This document shows, piece after piece, positions 60,480 through 64,000 of a DNA stretch of 64,000 nt (position 1 is its first letter; every line of letters starts with the position of its first letter). A program made the translations under genes and the position numbers. Under the pieces are notes generated by a model. It searched no databases and was not told the DNA's origin. It saw nothing but the letters and a program-made list of their open reading frames with translations. This DNA comes from Buchnera aphidicola (Kaburagia rhusicola ensigallis) (lineage in GTDB: Bacteria > Pseudomonadota > Gammaproteobacteria > Enterobacterales > Enterobacteriaceae). The DNA lies in contig CP140040.1 in NCBI GenBank assembly GCA_039830025.1, positions 186,001 through 250,000 of the forward strand, given 5' to 3'.

Positions 60480-61922
60480 ATGAAAATTAAAGAGTTAGTA
60501 TTACGCATAGTATCTATATTTACAATTTTAGTTCTAAACTTAGGTTTATCATGGAATACCCCATCATCTTTTCATGCTATTCCGCGTTTAGAATTTATGA
60601 ATACCAGTTTAGCACCGATGATAGAACGAGTGATGCCTTCTGTTGTAAGCATAAACGTTGAAGGTAGTACTGCTATTCATAGTTCTTATGCTCCTCCTCA
60701 TCGATTTAAATCTTTTTTTGGAAATATGTTTCCGTTTTGCCAAACAGAGTCTTTATTGAAGGATTCTCCGTTGTGCCAAGATGATTTTAATGATGATTCC
60801 AATCAAGATAAATTTCGTGCATTAGGATCTGGAGTAATTATTAATTCTAGCAAAGGATATGTGGTTACTAACAATCATGTTGTTGATCATGCTAATAAAA
60901 TTCAAGTTCAATTGAGTAATGGTAGTCAGTATAATGCTAAAGTGATTGGTAGAGACGCGCGTTTCGATATTGCTTTAATTCAATTAGATGAAATCAAGAA
61001 TTTAAAAGAAATACAGATGTCTGACTCGAATTTATTAAAAGTAGGGGATTATGTTGTTGCTATTGGAAATCCTTATGGATTAGGTGAAACTGTCACGTCA
61101 GGAATTATTTCGGCTTTGAATCGTAGTGGATTAAATATTGAACATTATGAAAATTTTATTCAAACTGACGCAGCTATTAATAGAGGTAATTCTGGAGGAG
61201 CATTAATTAATTTACAAGGAGAATTAATTGGAATTAATACGGCTATTTTAGCTCCAGATGGTGGAAACATAGGTATAGGATTTGCAATTCCAACTAATAT
61301 AGTTAAAAGTTTGACTAATCAGATGATAGCTTATGGTCAAGTTCATCGTAATGAATTAGGAATTATGGGTATTGAACTTAATTCTGATTTAGCGAAAGTA
61401 ATGAAATTAAATGTGCATAGAGGAGCTTTTGTTAGTCGAGTTTTGCTAAAATCATCAGCTGATATTGCAGGAATAAAACCTGGAGACGTGATTGTTTCTT
61501 TAAACAAAAAACCTGTTTTTAGTTTTTTAGCATTACGAGCTGAAGTAGCTTCTTTACCAGCGAATACAAAAATGGAATTAGGTTTATTAAGAAGCGGAAG
61601 TTTGCAGTCCGTCATAGTGGAATTAAAACCGTATGTAACAAATAAAGTTTATTCTTCAGATTTATGTCCTGATATAGCAGGAGCTGAATTAAGTGATTTT
61701 TATTTAAATGGACAAAAAAAGGGAATTTATGTTGAATATGTTGAAAAAAACACAGCAGCTTTTCGCATAGGCTTAAGAAAAAATGACATTATTATTGATA
61801 TTAATAAGAATTCTATATCATCTTTAGAAGATTTTAGACAATTACTCCGCATGAAACCAGAAGCATTAGTTTTTCATGTTAAGCGTGGTAATGAGATGAT
61901 ATATTTAGTTATGAAAGACTAA
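60480..61922 (+). CDS. degP: Periplasmic serine protease/chaperone DegP (HtrA)
   Basis: Degrades or refolds misfolded envelope proteins. It has 480 residues (E. coli 474). The signal peptide lies at about 1-33 (LVLRIVSIFTILVLNLGLS then a TPSSFHA cleavage region). The catalytic triad is H133, D163 and S238 (NRGNSGGALI). The LA-loop cysteines are kept as C87 and C99, which fits DegP rather than DegQ. Two PDZ domains lie at about 290-375 and 395-475. The gene stands alone and is followed by the strongest intrinsic terminator in the window. Confidence 0.95.
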   Translation: MKIKELVLRIVSIFTILVLNLGLSWNTPSSFHAIPRLEFMNTSLAPMIERVMPSVVSINVEGSTAIHSSYAPPHRFKSFFGNMFPFCQTESLLKDSPLCQDDFNDDSNQDKFRALGSGVIINSSKGYVVTNNHVVDHANKIQVQLSNGSQYNAKVIGRDARFDIALIQLDEIKNLKEIQMSDSNLLKVGDYVVAIGNPYGLGETVTSGIISALNRSGLNIEHYENFIQTDAAINRGNSGGALINLQGELIGINTAILAPDGGNIGIGFAIPTNIVKSLTNQMIAYGQVHRNELGIMGIELNSDLAKVMKLNVHRGAFVSRVLLKSSADIAGIKPGDVIVSLNKKPVFSFLALRAEVASLPANTKMELGLLRSGSLQSVIVELKPYVTNKVYSSDLCPDIAGAELSDFYLNGQKKGIYVEYVEKNTAAFRIGLRKNDIIIDINKNSISSLEDFRQLLRMKPEALVFHVKRGNEMIYLVMKD

Positions 61923-61930
61923 ATTAGTAC

Positions 61931-61983
61931 AACCTACCTAGAGAAATAATAAAAATATTATATTTTTTTAGGTAGGTTTTTTA
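61931..61983 (+). terminator. Intrinsic terminator of degP
   Basis: A 10-bp perfect stem, AACCTACCTA (61931-61940) with TAGGTAGGTT (61969-61978), is followed by a T-run (GGTTTTTTATTT). The 28-base loop can form further A/T pairs. It begins 8 bases after the degP stop codon. In the reverse direction it may also serve dapD, which ends convergently at 62019. Confidence 0.85.
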
Positions 61984-62018
61984 TTTAAACAATTGTTGGA
62001 GTTTTTAAGAAATGAATT

Positions 62019-62843
62019 TTAATCAATATTTCTTAAAATATTATTAATTTCGGTTTTTTTTAATGTTGTTTCGTCTACGCTTTTTACGATAACAGCACAG
62101 TAGAGATTATAATCTTTGTTTTTGGATGGTAAACTTCCTGGAACTACTACAGATCCTTTTGGAATTCTTCCATAAGAGATGGTTTTATTTTTTCTATCGT
62201 AAATTTTAGTACTTTGACCGATGTAAACACCCATTGAAATTACTGATCCTGATTCAATAATTACTCCTTCAACAATTTCTGATCTAGCTCCAATGAAACA
62301 GTTATCTTCAATAATTGTTGGGTTATTTTGTAATGGTTCTAATACACCTCCTATTCCTACCCCGCCTGATAAATGTACATTTTTTCCTATTTGTGCACAA
62401 GATCCGACGGTTGCCCATGTATCTATCATGGTTCCTGAATCAACGTACGCTCCGATATTTATAAAAGAAGGCATCAAAATTGTATTTTGTCCAATAAAAG
62501 AACCATATCGGATTGATGCTGGAGGTACTATTCTTATTTTGTCTCGAATAAAATGTTTTTCTTGGTATTCAGAATACTTCAATTTAATTTTATCATAGTA
62601 TTGCGTTTCATTGTTTTTAATAAGATTATTTTTTTGTATACAAAAATAAAGTAAAATAGCTTGCTTTATCCATTGATGAGTAATCCAGTTATTTTTAATT
62701 TTTTCTGCAGTTCGCAATATTCCTTGGTCTAACATGGATATTACTTGATTAATAGCATTGGTAGTAGTGTTATCAATATTTTTAAAATCAATATTATTTT
62801 TATTTTCAAATGTATATTTAATTATTTTTTTTAAGTTTTTCAT
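62019..62843 (-). CDS. dapD: Tetrahydrodipicolinate N-succinyltransferase
   Basis: Left-handed beta-helix acyltransferase in the lysine and meso-DAP pathway. It has 274 residues, equal to E. coli. The N-terminal helical domain (about 1-100) is followed by hexapeptide repeats ([43 protein letters not shown]) and a C-terminal segment with [16 protein letters not shown]. It feeds both lysine for the host and DAP for MurE at 52 kb. It is 91 bases after map on the same strand. Confidence 0.97.
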   Translation of the reverse strand: MKNLKKIIKYTFENKNNIDFKNIDNTTTNAINQVISMLDQGILRTAEKIKNNWITHQWIKQAILLYFCIQKNNLIKNNETQYYDKIKLKYSEYQEKHFIRDKIRIVPPASIRYGSFIGQNTILMPSFINIGAYVDSGTMIDTWATVGSCAQIGKNVHLSGGVGIGGVLEPLQNNPTIIEDNCFIGARSEIVEGVIIESGSVISMGVYIGQSTKIYDRKNKTISYGRIPKGSVVVPGSLPSKNKDYNLYCAVIVKSVDETTLKKTEINNILRNID

Positions 62844-62934
62844 ATGTAGTCATAATTTTATTTGTGTTTAAGAGAAAGTTAATTATTTAAAAATGTAACG
62901 TAAATAATTAATATCAACTTCTGAAGATTATATA

Positions 62935-63735
62935 TTAATCACAATTGTTCAATATCTTTGGTATTTTTTCTTCTTTTTGTATTGTTAGTATTTCGCATCC
63001 TTTTTCATTTACTAAAATAGTATGTTCATATTGTGCAGATAAACTATTATCTTGTGTTTTTATTGTCCATCCATCATGCATACATTTTACTTGACTATTC
63101 CCTGCATTTACCATTGGTTCTATTGTAAATGTCATGCCTGATTGTAATATTACTTTTTTATTGTCATAATAATTATGATGTAATATTTGAGGATCTTCGT
63201 GAAAATTTCTTCCAATGCCATGTCCGCAATATTCTTTTACTACAGAAAAACTATGTTTTTCTACGTGTTTTTGTATTATCGTACCGATTTTATTAAGGTG
63301 TACTCCTGGTTTTACTGCGTATAACGATAAATATAAGCTTTCCAGGGTTACTTTGCATAATAGTTTTCCTAGCGGGTTGGGTTTTCCTACAAAAAACATT
63401 TTAGATGCGTCTCCATAATATTGATTTTTAATAATTGCAACATCAATATTTATAATATCGCCATTATTTAATTTATCGCTGTAATTAGGAATTCCATGGC
63501 ATACAACGTTGTTAACAGAAATACAAACAGATTTTGGAAATCCATTGTATCCTAAGCAAGCTGGTTTAGCTTGTTGCTTATTTATTATGTAATCATGACA
63601 AATTGAATCTAATTCTCCTGTAGAAATATTAGGTTCAATATATTGTTCAATCATTTCTAATACTTCTGCTACAAGTTTTCCTACTACTCGCATCTTTTGT
63701 ATTTCAATTTCATTTTTAATAGAAATAGTAGTCAT
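62935..63735 (-). CDS. map: Methionine aminopeptidase
   Basis: Removes N-terminal Met from nascent proteins. It has 266 residues (E. coli 264). Metal ligands are D98, D109, H172, E206 and E237, in NIDVAI, YYGDASK, GHGIGRNFHE, TIEPMVNAG and QYEHTI; H80 of VVCHGIPN lies in the substrate pocket. In E. coli rpsB is divergent upstream; the window ends before any such gene is reached. No anomaly seen. Confidence 0.97.
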   Translation of the reverse strand: MTTISIKNEIEIQKMRVVGKLVAEVLEMIEQYIEPNISTGELDSICHDYIINKQQAKPACLGYNGFPKSVCISVNNVVCHGIPNYSDKLNNGDIINIDVAIIKNQYYGDASKMFFVGKPNPLGKLLCKVTLESLYLSLYAVKPGVHLNKIGTIIQKHVEKHSFSVVKEYCGHGIGRNFHEDPQILHHNYYDNKKVILQSGMTFTIEPMVNAGNSQVKCMHDGWTIKTQDNSLSAQYEHTILVNEKGCEILTIQKEEKIPKILNNCD

Positions 63736-64000
63736 AATTTTTTATATGTTTATTTTTTATAAATACAATTATAAATGTTTTTTGATAAAACATATATCAT
63801 TAGATAATTATATCTTTTAATATAAGTATTCTTATTTAATAAAAAATTTATTATTTTCATGTTTAGTACTATTTTGAGTATATTTATCTATATATGTTAT
63901 TTTATAGATTAAATTATATTAAAAAATTTCTAATGAATAAGACATATTACGTAGAGTATATTTTGCAAATATTTGTATAAAATGACAATGATGTAATGGA
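63736..64000. other. Region upstream of map to the end of the window
   Basis: 265 AT-rich bases. They should carry the map promoter (minus strand) and, by analogy with E. coli, the leader of a divergent rpsB just outside. A TATAAA at 63976-63981 has no -35 partner at normal spacing. No ORF. Confidence 0.35.

Noticed and set aside
1-64000. CRISPR arrays, insertion sequences, prophage, integrons or secretion/defence islands
   Set aside because: No direct-repeat arrays, transposase or integrase motifs or phage genes were seen; the gene content is conserved core metabolism.
1-64000. tRNA or rRNA genes other than tmRNA
   Set aside because: I looked for T-arm patterns (GGTTCGAATCC and variants) in every gap and found only the one in ssrA.

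Overview
The window looks like a stretch of a Buchnera aphidicola chromosome (aphid endosymbiont, Enterobacterales). It is extremely AT-rich, its genes are close to Escherichia coli orthologues in length and motif, short E. coli-like gene blocks are kept, and almost no transcriptional regulators or mobile DNA are present. The block order (ackA-pta, yfaE-nrdBA, gyrA, ahpC, ung, grpE, nadK, ssrA, grxD, rnt, sodA, pth-ychF, thrCBA, dksA, truA, mrcB, secA, coaE, guaC, aceEF-lpd, mtn-erpA, then ftsZ through rsmH, ilvHI, degP, dapD, map) is what I recall for Buchnera. The missing hpt-panC-panB, mutT and speDE suggest a more reduced lineage, perhaps that of Baizongia pistaciae. That strain guess is from memory and uncertain.

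Layout. 1-10.3 kb: acetate overflow (ackA end, pta), aerobic class Ia ribonucleotide reductase with its ferredoxin, GyrA, and a DUF2076 protein. 10.4-18 kb: short single-gene units for stress, repair and translation (AhpC, UNG, GrpE, NadK, tmRNA, GrxD, RNase T, Mn-SOD, Pth, YchF). 18.1-22.9 kb: the threonine operon. 22.9-23.9 kb: about 1 kb without genes, probably a gene graveyard. 23.9-31.7 kb: DksA, TruA, PBP1b, SecA, CoaE. 31.9-38.8 kb: GuaC and the pyruvate dehydrogenase genes. 39-40 kb: Mtn and ErpA. 40.2-56.4 kb: an almost complete division and cell-wall (dcw) cluster, all on the minus strand, lacking mraZ and lpxC. 56.6-63.7 kb: IlvIH, ApbE, DegP, DapD, Map.

The gene set supplies host-essential amino acids (thrABC for threonine, ilvIH for branched-chain amino acids, dapD for lysine). 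DapD also makes the diaminopimelate used by MurE, which ties amino-acid supply to the wall cluster.

The most striking feature is a set of frame breaks at poly(A) tracts (8-10 A on the coding strand) in ung, murD, murE (two tracts) and ftsI (two tracts). Adding or removing one A at each restores a protein that aligns in length with the E. coli enzyme. Four of the five tracts that break the reading frame lack exactly one A; the fifth, at the start of ftsI, has one A too many. A sixth tract, at the 3' end of murE, only changes the stop position. Three of the four genes act in the same septal wall pathway. Rescue by RNA-polymerase slippage on poly(A) has been described in Buchnera and Blochmannia (Tamas and colleagues). 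Homopolymer sequencing error is the main alternative.
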